Shown here: positions 49,130 to 59,800 of the stretch, one piece after another
How the letters are laid out: the number at the start of each line of letters is the position of its first letter
Numbering within the stretch: position 1 is the stretch's first letter
Source: Ignelater luminosus
Taxonomy: Eukaryota; Arthropoda; Insecta; Coleoptera; Elateridae
Length of the DNA stretch: 64,000 nucleotides
Direction: 5' to 3'
Assembly (NCBI GenBank): GCA_011009095.1
Contig: VTPC01000427.1
Coordinates: forward strand, 347,485-411,484
Notes under the pieces: generated by a model
What the model saw: only the letters and a program-made list of their open reading frames with translations
Databases searched by the model: none
Told to the model about the DNA's origin: nothing
Translations under genes and position numbers: made by a program

Positions 49130-49760
49130 AATCCACTTGATCTCCGTGCGAGTGCATTTGGGCAAAATGAACACCATCAATCAGTCTCCTCGCCCTCTGT
49201 ATAATCCCGCCACCAAATTACAGTTACAAAATAAAAAGCGAGTCGCAAATGAGTCGTGTCCTCCAGCGGTCGCGCGTTGTTTATCCTCATAATCCGTAGA
49301 GTACAACATGTAACGAACCCGGAGAAGTGCAACCAATGGCCGTACATAACACAACAACCTAACCCATCATTTTAAGTCTGCGGCCCGAGGCAGGCAACTC
49401 GTTTGACAGCCAATCGCGGTCGTGGGAAATGTTGAATATTCAAGCTCGTGTGTTGCACGCAAAAAATACTATTATGAATAACCCGAGCTCATCGCTTGAT
49501 ATCAGCGGTGCAAGAGTCCGCGCTGCTCCAGCAATTTATAATCGCGGCAGCTCCAGCATTTTCATGTCCCGCTCGTTCCGGCAATGTTTATTCTTTATTC
49601 CCTTTCGTCTTGGCTTTGTTTTGTTTCCGCCATTGCCCTGTCACAGTTGCCGGATGGAACGAGCGCCGCCCCCCGCTATGATCTGCATGTCATGTCATGC
49701 GACTTCCTTCCGGAGAAAGGAATTGCTAAGATTTGCTAAGCCTCCACCCTAGCTTGGATT
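49130..49760. promoter_or_regulatory. GC-richer region, candidate regulatory sequence
   Basis: Balanced composition, with TGACAG at 49404-49409 next to CCAAT (tttgacagccaatcgcgg), and TTGCTAAGATTTGCTAAG near 49722. The overlapping open frames (49429-49752 and 49496-49681) resemble no family. Confidence 0.3.
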
Positions 49761-50733
49761 ACCTTGTTTCGTTAAAATCCAACTCGGAACATTCCTTTCG
49801 CCTTTTCTTGTATGATACACGACGTTCCACTGTTACCCCTTCTTATAACTTGAGCGTTGAATTGTAATTTTCCCTCAACTTCGGTCGATTTAAGCAAATA
49901 GGGTTGGATTCCCCATTCGTATTTAATTAACCACAGTTCCTTATATTTTACACTGCTTGATTGATCGAGTACGACATAAAATAAATTGTTAGAAAAGCGA
50001 ATGCACGTAATGCTTTTAACAATTGCTAGTAGGTTATAGAACATGAACATCTCACTGGTTTTATTTGTGCCAGGGCTGCATAAAATATTGGCATTATAGA
50101 TTTTCTTAAAATTTTCAAGCCACTTTTTTCATTGGTGAATCAGCGAACCGGCTATGAAATTTATTGAAAGTCTCTGACGATGCAAAATTTATTGCATCGG
50201 AACTAAACAGTAAAATCGTATTTCACTAAGAAAAATTTTAGTTTTACTATTTGCCACTCTTATCTGAGTCAATTGTTATTGCAATCCTTACCTGTAACAT
50301 AAATCATGGTTCAAATTAAAAAGTTTTCATTATTACTCTTTGCAGTAGCGCAATGACATGTCTTTGTCGTTATATGCTATTGAATATGTCATTTAAATGT
50401 AATTCTTTCAGCAAAGATTGCTTCAAGATCAGTTTTCTGATTACACTTTATTTGATGTATTAACCTGGACATCACTATCTACTGCAAAATATTCAATTTT
50501 CAATTTTAGAATTCTGTGTTTTGACTTTCCATCATTTCATTTTCTCCCAAAAAGGGTATTTTACAACAATTTTCCATCTGAAGGAAGGAAAACGAACAAC
50601 TGAAAAGGACAGGTCATGCCAATATTGTAAATCCTCTCGATGTAAGTAAATATATCTTTTGCAAACAACCCAAAACATCCAAGCTACTAATCTGCATCTA
50701 TTGTCATCGCGAAATTCTTTCTGAGCTAAACAG

Positions 50734-50739
50734 GTAAGT
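50734..50739 (+). other. Candidate recursive (zero-length exon) splice site
   Basis: An acceptor-like gaaattctttctgagctaaacag is followed at once by a perfect donor gtaagt. Such CAG|GTAAGT ratchet points are known in long insect introns. The pyrimidine tract is only moderate. It lies 5.3 kb into the 12.6 kb intron. Confidence 0.3.
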
Positions 50740-53399
50740 AAACGGTGACACTTCAATATAAGTTTCTTTGTGTAATGTTTATGTATGCCAAGCTTTACAA
50801 ATATCGGAAACAAATGATGAGTTTTTCTCGAACAATTTTTAGTTCTCCTGCTCAAAATTTCGCTTAATTTTCACTTTGAAGTTTGAAGATCACATTGCTA
50901 TGTTATACGATGCAAACGTACACCATAACGTAAATTTACTTAAATACATTGCGTTGTGCAAAAACTGCAAGAAAAATGAGATTTCAATAGTATAGATTCT
51001 TAAATATATGAATCATGTTAAATTGATACATTTATGATATTGATAAGAAGTTGAAAAGTAGAGATTTTGAAAGATGTGGATGTTCAAAAATTGATAGTAA
51101 AATGCTAATATAACTATCTGAAGCTATAGAGATTTATTAGAAAAAGGGCAATACATTTTGAACAGTTCTTTCTAAACAAAAGGGGTTGGTCTCAATGTAC
51201 TACATTTCAAAAAAAGACAATTAAATGATAAACGAGGGCATTATTGTAACTAAAAATAACTGAATGAATGTATGTGATTAGTTGATACTAAAAGTGTGTT
51301 TGATGTTTTTGAATTCAAAAGGATAACTTTCGTTTGTGCTAACAAAGCTTATACCTTTTCTGGGCTTTTTGAATATCAATTAATAATGGAATTGGCTATA
51401 ACTTATTAATTCAAAAAAATTTTTTTTGGTCTGAGTGAATTTGATTTTGTTTCAGACGTTTTGACGTTCTTATCAATACAAACCTCTCCAATATCATATT
51501 TTTTCTCCTATATTACTGTGAGAATTTTAGAGAAGTTTTCATACAATCCTTTCTCCTGACACGAAACCATTAGAAGAATGCCAATGAAAAATTTGATTTC
51601 TAACTGCTAGATCAAGTAATCTGCTTTTCTGGGAAGAAGGGTCATTAGTCAGTTCGCAATCAGTGAAAGCTCGTTCTCGTGAAGCTGATGGAGAACCGTA
51701 CCTTCTTGCCCAATTTTCTTTTGGTATAATGAAAAATTTCTTTTTTGTATGGTCTCTGTCATGACCCTTGAAGGTATGTTATCAAGAATACGCGAAATCT
51801 TAAATTCCAGAAATATTGTTTAATCATGTACAGTCTGCGACATTAGTAACGAGACTCGAGAATGGACTTAAACACAATACAAACTTGAGATTACGAGGTC
51901 CCGGAGATAAATGCGTACGTATTATTGGCATGAAACCTTGTTCTATTTAGTTTGTGTGAAATTAATCAACCATTAGGTACTAGTCTAGCAATGGGCAAAC
52001 TTTTGATGGAGGGCCAAACGATTCCGTTGTTTTAGGTCATAAACGAAGAATTAAAAATGGCAGAATCTTTCTTAAGGCTAAGTTGTATGTAAATCAAGAA
52101 AAAACAACGCGTTTAGTTAAATCGTAACATTGCCCTGTATGTCTGCTAAGATTATTCAGATATAGGTAGCTAAATGAATATCTTCTTAAAGAACCTTAAA
52201 AGTTTAATAAAAAACAAATGCAAAAGTACTGAAGATAATAGTGAATAACTGATAATTTCAACTAAGCGAATGGAGCTTAAGTAACTTACATGTACAATTT
52301 TATAAGAAGGTTTAGGAAGAAGACCTGGTTTAATTAGTGAATATAGTTTCTGGGATAAATGCGTTTCTCAGGTTTACCCAAATAGATAATTTAGTGTGTA
52401 TGACTCAATATTAAATTCTAAACTACCCAGGATATTGCCATTCATATTTGGACACTCTGCAGAAAATTGAGTTTAGTGTTTATCAAATTGCAAAAATGGT
52501 ATAATAACGATTCTATATATCTTCTTTCCTTATTACAGTTGCCACAATTGTTTTTGAGCGTGATAGTATTCTTTTGATTTTACTTTTGGAGTTATGTAAA
52601 TAGCTTTCAAATTTAATGGGCAGTCTATGATATTGTGTAAAATTAGACTTATTAAAAATTTGTCCAACAGTTTTGGTAGTATAGTTATTTGTCCAAATGC
52701 TACTGTGGAATGAGTTCTGAAGAATGCACCTCTCATTGTATTTCTCTGCGGTATTTTTGTATTGATAAAAGGTTCTACGAAATGATCACTTGAAGATTCT
52801 GTGCAGTTATTGACTCTTCTAGATGTGCTTTTAACTCACGATATTTTTCGTGCTTTGATCGGTATGAGTATTATTATAATAATTAGAAATGATATGATAT
52901 GATATCTTGAGATATAGAAACATCTCAATTCGGTAGAACGTTAGTCTCTAGATATTTGTGTGATCTTTCTCTCTATTCTTATCATGTACTGTTTTTCCTA
53001 ATTTGAGTACTAGCTGCAAGATCATGTATTGATCCCAGATCTGAAGAATTTCTTCTCGACTTATAAAGCTGCAACACTATCTGTTTATTTGTTTATTACT
53101 TCTTGTTTTGATTAGAAATTAAGACAAAGTGCATGCTCATATTCCCTTATCATTCTAAGGACTACTATCAGTTTTTGGATTTCTTCATTTATGATTCACT
53201 TCTGTCAAGATTGCCGATTCTTAAATTCATTTTAAGTTTTAAATTTAAATCGATACCTCTTCTCCATTGCTTTTGTCTTCTATACATAGCTTTCTTCAGG
53301 AATTATTGAAAAGGTTTTATACAATTTATTCGCTTTATCTGGCTATCCATGTATATTTGTATATTCAGGAAGATTTAGCGGTTAAAGTTCTAAGTCAGA

Positions 53400-53660
53400 A
53401 GAATCCCTGAATGGGCAAGCTAACAAACCACTGGAAGAAAGCTGCCAAGAGACTTATCGGGAGTTTAGATTGTGGGCTGAGTTTGCAGTGCTGTCAAAGG
53501 AAGATGAGAGATCAGTTTGCTAACCTCGAAATGCAATGTGCACGCAATATCATGACAGCTGCCACAGCAGAGTCATTCAGGAAATCGATATACTGAAAGT
53601 TAACGTAGGCTGTCAAAATTTGCGCGACTTGAACGACTGAACCTTCCTGAATGTGCCCAA
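53400..53660 (+). other. Coding-like fragment of unknown origin
   Basis: Balanced composition in AT-rich DNA. A 61-codon frame (53411-53596) has LTNHWKKAAKRLIGS and FANLEMQCARN. It has the look of a decayed element gene but I do not recognise the family. Confidence 0.2.
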
Positions 53661-54499
53661 ATCAGTTCTTTTCAGGTGTACGAACTATTTAGATGTAATC
53701 AAATAATAATATTCTGCCCCATAGTCCAGTTTATTGTTTTATCAAAATACCTCAATCTTGTTTATCACTCTACTAGTTTGGATCCAGTTAAACTACCTTC
53801 AAACTTCTTTGAAGAAGCATCTTAAGATGATTCCAATTTGAAGATTAACTTAAGAAGGTAGTTCCTATTTTGTAGGACGGTGAATACATTAGTTAAATTT
53901 AGAAATCGAATAGTAGCAGTTCCTATACATTTCTAAGTTTTAGTTTTTTGTTTATTTTCGCCGTTAAGACACTTCTGATTTGTTTGTAAAAATTTTTGCA
54001 ATTGGTCTTTTACAATCTTTATTTCAATTTTGTGGTACGTCACATGATTCTATCAGAATTTGTCTGTTGTCTTAGATATTTTCCATTTAATTACTTCCTT
54101 TTACCAAAAACTTATTTATTGGTATTAAATATTAAAGACGCATTTATGCATTGCAGTTTACTTTGCTTACTGGTTTTGTTTCTCTTTTTGTTATTTGATA
54201 AATGAAAAACAAGGCAAGGTAAATAAGTTCAAGTTCTTAATTTTACTGGATCTACGTCACCAATTGTTAGAAATTGTATTTTAAAGTTGCGATTTTATTA
54301 ATTATTCAAAGACACCCTGTATATACATTCATAAATTATATTCGTTATTCTAGTAAAAAATGTAGGTAAAGTTGCCAGATTCTTTTATTGTAAGGCACCC
54401 CAGGAGGCAAATTTTAAGCAACTCATTGTTTATAATAACAGTTATTGGTTACGATAGGGATTACGTTTTCATATTTTAAATTAGTTACGTATGCTAGAA

Positions 54500-55200
54500 T
54501 TCTTATTCAGTTGCAGATGTCTATAGATTACATGGGGTCGTTGTTTGTGGGCGTAGAAAGCGCTGTAGGGTTGGTTGTGGTATTAGTGATCGAAAGTTTA
54601 TTTATACTCTATTCGATTCCGTGTATATTCAGATGTGATTGCTGTTATAAATTTGGCACGACTGACGGAGGTGATATGTGTCCCCCAGGGTACATTGAAA
54701 TCAGGATCCGCTCCTTTACATTTGTAGGTGAATCTCGATCCTCGCGTTGCGTACCCTCTTCAATTTTCTACTCGTTTCACATATCGGATATAGATACGCA
54801 AATAATAGTAAACTTGGAGTATGAAACCATCGCGCGGAAGCAGTTTCGGATTCCCAACATAATAATAAAAATCACTATGCATGCTGCTCCCAGTGGGGTG
54901 ACTTACGCATTTTGGCGGCGGGACGACAGCGGGGAGGCATAAGGGTTATGCAGCCCTGGAGAGGTGGCCGAGATGGGGTTATCGGTCTCCGCGGAGCCCT
55001 TCTAAGGTGTGATGGGGAATGAATGGATCGCGCTTGCTGTTTTTCATGGCATTACTGCCGCGGATTCGGGTTGGCGGCTAATGGCGGATGCAGCTGGATC
55101 TCTAGGGATCTCGCGCGCTTCGTTGCACATCGCTGTGACAACCGAGTTTAGTCTTCACCGCCGCCGATGTTGTTACCTTCCAAAGGGGCCCCAAATTACT
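54500..55200. promoter_or_regulatory. GC-richer region containing the longest open frame in the window
   Basis: A 165-codon open frame (54445-54942) runs through part of it. Its start is AT-rich and hydrophobic, the rest mixed, with no domain, no ribosome-context cue and no splice pattern I can support. The following 250 bases contain CTCCGCGGAG (54987-54996), aatggcggatgcag and other CpG-rich words. I read it as a regulatory island with a chance open frame. Confidence 0.3.
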
Positions 55201-55512
55201 ATTTCCTAACGTAATATTAGATTTTACGTCAACCCACAAAAACCACATCTTGTATCTATAGAAAAGGAATTTTCTCCACATTTCTATTAATATCATTTAC
55301 GTAATAAGTATCTAGGTCAGTTTATTTAGAAATATCTCTTTTCTTTAAAATATTCATCCCTTGACGAGTGAACAGGTGTGTAAAAAATATAATGATGCTT
55401 TACGACCTAATATTAAATCGGATTAAAGAATTAAATTTTTTATGCTTCTCTTGTGTACATGCTGAGGATGTCAAATTCAATTCATTTGGAGCAACAGTAC
55501 TTTTTTGTATTA

Positions 55513-55534
55513 ACAAGCTTGCTTGCTTGCTTGT
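55513..55534. repeat. Short (CTTG)n tandem repeat
   Basis: aagcttgcttgcttgcttgt: a four-base unit repeated about four times. Confidence 0.8.
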
Positions 55535-56289
55535 TTTAATTTAAATTTGGAAAAAGTAAAAGTGCATAGTAATACCTACATTATATTTTATCAAAGCCCA
55601 CAGAGTCTTCTTGTGAAGCACCGATCATATTTGTTAAATTTGATACGTGGTTATGCAAAGTCCATACATAAAAATAGATAAAATTCCTTTCGTGTATCTT
55701 AATTTTTCCCTCCATATAAGAAAGACAAATTGAGGGGTGGTTTTATGGATATATTCTAAATAATAGTTTTCTGATAAGAAAATGTTATATCTGGAATTGT
55801 ATAAATCAATTTCACGATAAAATTTAGTTTGGTTTTTATTATATGTTAGTGTTATTTTTTTCAAAAATTAGAAATTAAGATATATACAAAAATGTATTCC
55901 AGATATTTCGTTTTCCGATTGTAATATTTCTTGTACCACCCGAATGTTCTTTTCTTTTCGACTATCTTGCATTTATAAAAACCATAAACAGAATCGTAAA
56001 AAAGGACAACATGAGTTACAATTGTAACAACATCCCCTTGATAATTAAAAAAAAGAGAGAAATCCTCAATAAATTGATGCTGTGTGTGTACATACTCATA
56101 ACATTATAAAAAATGCAACGACCAATATTCTGGTAATTACTGGCCATTTTTGATGTGTTATTACTCAATTTTTCGTTTCATGAGATTGTTTTTCGGGTCT
56201 TTTTCGAGCAAATTAACGAAATTTACACATATTTAACGTCCAATTTAATGTATTTAAAATCGTGTAGCATATTTTTCATAAAACTGGTG

Positions 56290-56470
56290 GTTCATGCTGG
56301 TTGACAACCCATACCACAACGCGGCACGGCCGTCACCGCACAGCGCGATATGAGTGACGTGTGTGAAATTGGTTACATGCATTACTAGTTATGGTCGCTC
56401 CGGCCATCGCTCATATCGCATTGTTGCAATCGTTCCCTGCTGATGGGAAAGATCGGTAGATTCATACGCG
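56290..56470. promoter_or_regulatory. GC-richer island with inverted GCGATATGAG sites
   Basis: GCGATATGAGTGA (56345-56357) faces TCGCTCATATCGC (56407-56419); 12 of 13 positions match in inverted orientation, 49 bases apart. Candidate dimeric binding site or stem. Confidence 0.45.
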
Positions 56471-56739
56471 CAATAGAAGATACTGTCTAGTTGTATTTGA
56501 TGGAAACGTAAAAACATTCAAGGAACTGTAACCAAGAGTTCAATCACTGTCAAGAGTCTGTAAAAGAAAACGAGACTTCTTTCTCTTCCTGAAGTTTGAA
56601 ATCAGATTCGCAAATGTAAACTAATTATTTCAATCGTTCAATTTTAGAAGAAATATATGTGAAGTAGATTACGTGGTGCAATCAAGCGATACTAATTGTG
56701 GGGTTTTATTCCTGCAGTGCGAGAAGATATGTTCCTGCA

Positions 56740-56900
56740 TATAAAGTGTAGCACCCCAGAGCCGCGGCGCGCGTTATTTGATGGCGCACATCCGACCTGT
56801 GGATGAAATTGCCAATAAAACACATCCAATAGGTATAAAGTGGTGAGGTTCGACAATAGAGGCGCGCGTTGTGTTTAAACGGCCTTCCTGCTTCAATCTG
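56740..56900. promoter_or_regulatory. GC-richer island with repeated GGCGCGCGTT
   Basis: GGCGCGCGTT occurs twice, near 56766 and 56862, in an otherwise AT-rich intron. There is no open frame of note. Confidence 0.35.
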
Positions 56901-57104
56901 CGACGAGCAAATAGGATTTAGAATATCCTTTGATTACCGTTTACACGAAGTCGTGTTTTGAATAATAAATTAGCTTTTTATTTTTATCTCCCAAGCACGA
57001 TTCTTGAAAATATTCAATTGCACCCGGAAAGCTTGCATAAATTTTGGCGTTTTCTTTTCAAGGTTAAAGATGATTTCTTTCACAAAGCCGGAGTGACAAG
57101 GTGG

Positions 57105-57213
57105 CTGTGCACGATATAATGATGGGTTTCGAAGTTAGTGCGTGTCATGTCTGACACGCCCGCTTCGATCACGGCTACGAAAAACACGGATAATCACATG
57201 TCACGGTGCACAG
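57105..57213. repeat. Nested inverted repeat, candidate structured element
   Basis: Outer arms CTGTGCAC (57105-57112) and GTGCACAG (57206-57213) enclose TCGAAG (57129-57134) with CTTCGA (57163-57168), which in turn enclose GCGTGTCA-tgtc-TGACACGC (57140-57159). The inner hairpin alone has 14 pairs with a small asymmetric bulge. It is 0.8 kb upstream of the TALE-loop exon. Could be an RNA stem in the pre-mRNA or a palindromic binding site (TGTCA-n4-TGACA). Confidence 0.55.
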
Positions 57214-57219
57214 AATACA

Positions 57220-57720
57220 CCCACTTCTAATTTTGCTATCCCGTTCGTGTCCCTTTTAGTATTAGGTAATAAATACCATTGGTGCAACGAGTTAGTTGAC
57301 AGATTTGCTGACTATATTCCCGTTAACGAGTCAGCAACCTCCCTCATTACTACTCATAGTTAATTCCGACTCTTGTCAAATCGGCGTGATACTGACAATA
57401 ATCAAGTACACTTCAAATTCGGCATTCAGCGAAACGAATCTCTTTCAATATTGCAAGAATTTTCAGATATAATCGCGCATCTAAACCATGAAAAAATCGT
57501 GTGAAACGAAGCGCCCCTGCACCACTTACAGCTATTGTTTTCGCAGAAATTGGATTGTTCGTAGGGGACTGCTCGCCCTCGCCAATTACCTAGATTGCTT
57601 TCCTGTACACATCAAACTTGAGCATCTCACTTGTTACTCTCCCGTCAAAATACTCTGCCGTATAAATTATGCACGTTATGCCAGTGCCGGAGATGTTCAA
57701 CTTTGAGCAGCTGCTGGAGT
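57220..57720. other. Mixed-composition intron segment before the TALE-loop exon
   Basis: Slightly GC-richer than average, with open frames at 57142-57363 and 57488-57706 that resemble no family. Possibly a continuation of the adjacent regulatory island. Confidence 0.25.
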
Positions 57721-57990
57721 CGCGTTTCCAAACAAATATCATAAACGAAAATGTTTTCCAGGCATGAAAGGTGAAACTCGATACGCGACGAATGTGGCTG
57801 CGCTAATCCCGGGATAATAGACTCTCTCTATTCGGTAACCAACGTCACCTTTTCGTCCTCCACCCAGAATCCTTTCTACCTTCAATCATACCTTTTGTAT
57901 ATTACTCCTACAACTTTGGCTTCGGAAATATGATATATCTCTTTTTATGCCACATTCAGTGCTATTTATTAATTGAATCTCTTGTTTCAG

Positions 57991-58067
57991 CATCCGTACC
58001 CTTCGGAAGACCAGAAAAAGCAACTAGCACAGGATACGGGGTTAACGATATTACAAGTAAATAACTG
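57991..58067 (+). CDS. hth: homothorax exon: TALE three-residue loop, helix 2 and start of helix 3
   Basis: Coding exon of Homothorax, too short to show as a long open frame. The acceptor is gaatctcttgtttcag and the donor TG|gtaagt. It encodes [18 protein letters not shown] followed by TILQVNN and two bases of a Trp codon. HPYP is the three-amino-acid loop extension that defines the TALE class; the rest is helix 2, the turn and the start of helix 3. It joins in phase 0 to 45276-45424, giving the uninterrupted HLT-HPYPS junction typical of Meis/Hth. The next exon should begin with G to complete Trp and continue FINARRR; I did not find it before 64000. The part of the recognition helix that contacts DNA (Ile50, Asn51, Arg53) is therefore not in this window. 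Confidence 0.97.
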
Positions 58068-59124
58068 GTAAGTGACGTCATTATAATACTCGTTAGCGAA
58101 TTCCAAATCAACCACTTGTCTTTTTCTAATTTTAGTTTGCACTGCAGTATGCAGTCGCATCTATAATTTACACCCTGTAATTTGTGGCAGATTTCGTTGT
58201 GTACGGAATGCGTTGCTTAATTGCGCGCCGCTGATGTTTTAAATTATGTTTGCAATAATTCGCGTAGTTCCAAACATTTCCGCTGTTAAAATGTTCGTTC
58301 ATTTGCCAGGGTAAATTTTGTGAGTGATGTGATTATTTTGTACAATTGTAGGGTAATACGTATCGATACATTTATGGAATGCACTAAAACTTTATTAAAA
58401 TTCTTTTGGATCAATCCTTTACCTTTTATTTTTCTGGTATACTGACCTAAGAGGGCAGTTCAATCAAACATTGCTAATAAATTACATCCGTCTAAAATTA
58501 GTAGCTTAATTTCCATTAAAATGCTCTTGTGTAAAATTTAAATCAAGTGTTAAATCCGCAGCTGATTCTTATGCTAAAGAGAAAAATTTAATTTATGGTC
58601 TATGCAATGTCACGGTTTAATTTGAATATTAAGTTAGGTGTAATAATACCTTTTAACACATACAGCTAGTTTGTAATTATTTTACCTTTATTTATATGAA
58701 CTACAAGTTTTCATATTTTCATTCAAAAGTTCATATCAAAAAACTTGATCACAGTTTGCACAAATTCTGTTCCTGTTCCATGTGACCATATTATACACTT
58801 TGAATTGTACTTTACCGATAGATACCAAAACAAAACAAAAACAAGTCGTCTTGGATGACGCAGGGCTTTGTGTTCTACCGTCTAGACCAAAGGTTGCAAG
58901 TGGGAATCATCAACCCAAAGTTTGATCCGCTCAACATTTCTACTGGAAACGTTAAAGAAACAATTTCGCTTCTGCCATCTTATGCAAGAATTAGTAAAAC
59001 GGACCGAAGAGTTTGGAATGTATCCTTGAGATTTACCATCGAATTTTTCCATCGTTCTATTTTGGTTAGCAAAGCACAAAAATTCAATTTGTTTGGTTTC
59101 AGCTTTGTCACTTTTGGAAAGTAT

Positions 59125-59138
59125 TGTATGTACATACA
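59125..59138. repeat. 14-bp palindrome beside the RNase H remnant
   Basis: TGTATGTACATACA, perfect. It lies about 90 bases upstream of the first recognisable retroelement sequence. Confidence 0.4.
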
Positions 59139-59219
59139 TAAACTATGTACCGATTACCCATGATTGGGGCTTGTAATGTGGAGATTATGTAGACTAATAA
59201 AGAGACTGACTGACTAGAG

Positions 59220-59800
59220 TGCAATAAAACTAATCTGGGTAACATGATACTGGATATCAAAGGCAATGAGAAAGCTGATGAGCTGGCTAACAGAGCATCA
59301 GAAATATCATACTTTGGCTCGGAACCTACTTTGGGAGTACCAAATAACAGTGAACAGGAAGAAAATGGGTCAAAGATCAACATACTACGCACTGGTAAAC
59401 CTTACCAGGTTAAGAACGTACCTACATAGGTAATTCATGCAGAAAAAGAACAGACAATCTACTTATTCTAAGCAGAAATTAGTTACGAATAGTAATAGGA
59501 TACCTTATAGGGCATGCATGTGTAAAGGAACACCTAAATAAAACGTGCTTGTATCATGGAAACCTACAATGCAGAATGTGCAATAAGGAACCTGAAACAG
59601 TTCAACGCATACTGTGTAAACACGACACTTTGGCACGCAGAAGGCAGAATATTTATGGGTAATAGAACCAAGCATGTTTAACACTCACCCAGACTAGAAT
59701 CTGTATACAGTTATTACACGGAACCTGTAGTGTAGTGAAAATTAACGTGAGTAGCACAATAAGTCTGCAGTAAACTGGGCAACCGGATAACTCTTCGGTT
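59220..59800 (+). pseudogene. Non-LTR retrotransposon 3' end: RNase H and C-terminal zinc-knuckle remnant
   Basis: Around 59228-59245 one frame reads KLIWVT; after a shift, 59244 onward reads IKGNEKADELANRASEISY and GSEPTLGVPNN. This is the C-terminal RNase H motif (WVPGH..I.GNE.AD.LA..G) of Jockey/R1/I-type elements. From about 59510 a third frame reads GHACVKEHLNKTCLYHGN, then CRMCNKEPETVQRILCKHD and LARRR, the usual C-terminal LTGH....HL......C..C....ET..H.LC.C..LA..R module. The stretch after it, including gcacaataagtctgcagt near 59756, looks like an element 3' UTR. Several frameshifts make it inactive. No upstream RT was seen, so the insertion is 5'-truncated, as is common. Confidence 0.82.

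Larger units (their letters stand above)
45425..57990 (+). other. hth: homothorax intron of 12.6 kb splitting the homeodomain
   Basis: Separates helix 1 from the TALE loop. The donor is gtgggt and the acceptor ends cttgtttcag. It is unusually island-rich: 45550-46960, 47460-48240, 49130-49760, 54500-55200, 56290-56470, 56740-56900 and 57090-57720 are markedly GC-richer and CpG-containing compared with the AT-rich stretches 49770-54440 and 55210-56280. A possible recursive splice site lies at 50734. The AT-rich parts hold no recognisable gene. An island-rich intron next to a developmental homeobox is a usual place for enhancers, but that is inference. Confidence 0.9.

Noticed and set aside
50540-50720. 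CQYC ... CIYC cysteine pairs as a piggyBac C-terminal zinc finger
   Set aside because: Needs two frame changes, and the later Cys/His positions do not fit.
54950-55070. tRNA-like A-box ggtggccgagatgggg
   Set aside because: No B-box at a workable distance and no cloverleaf arms; only the A-box-like word matches.
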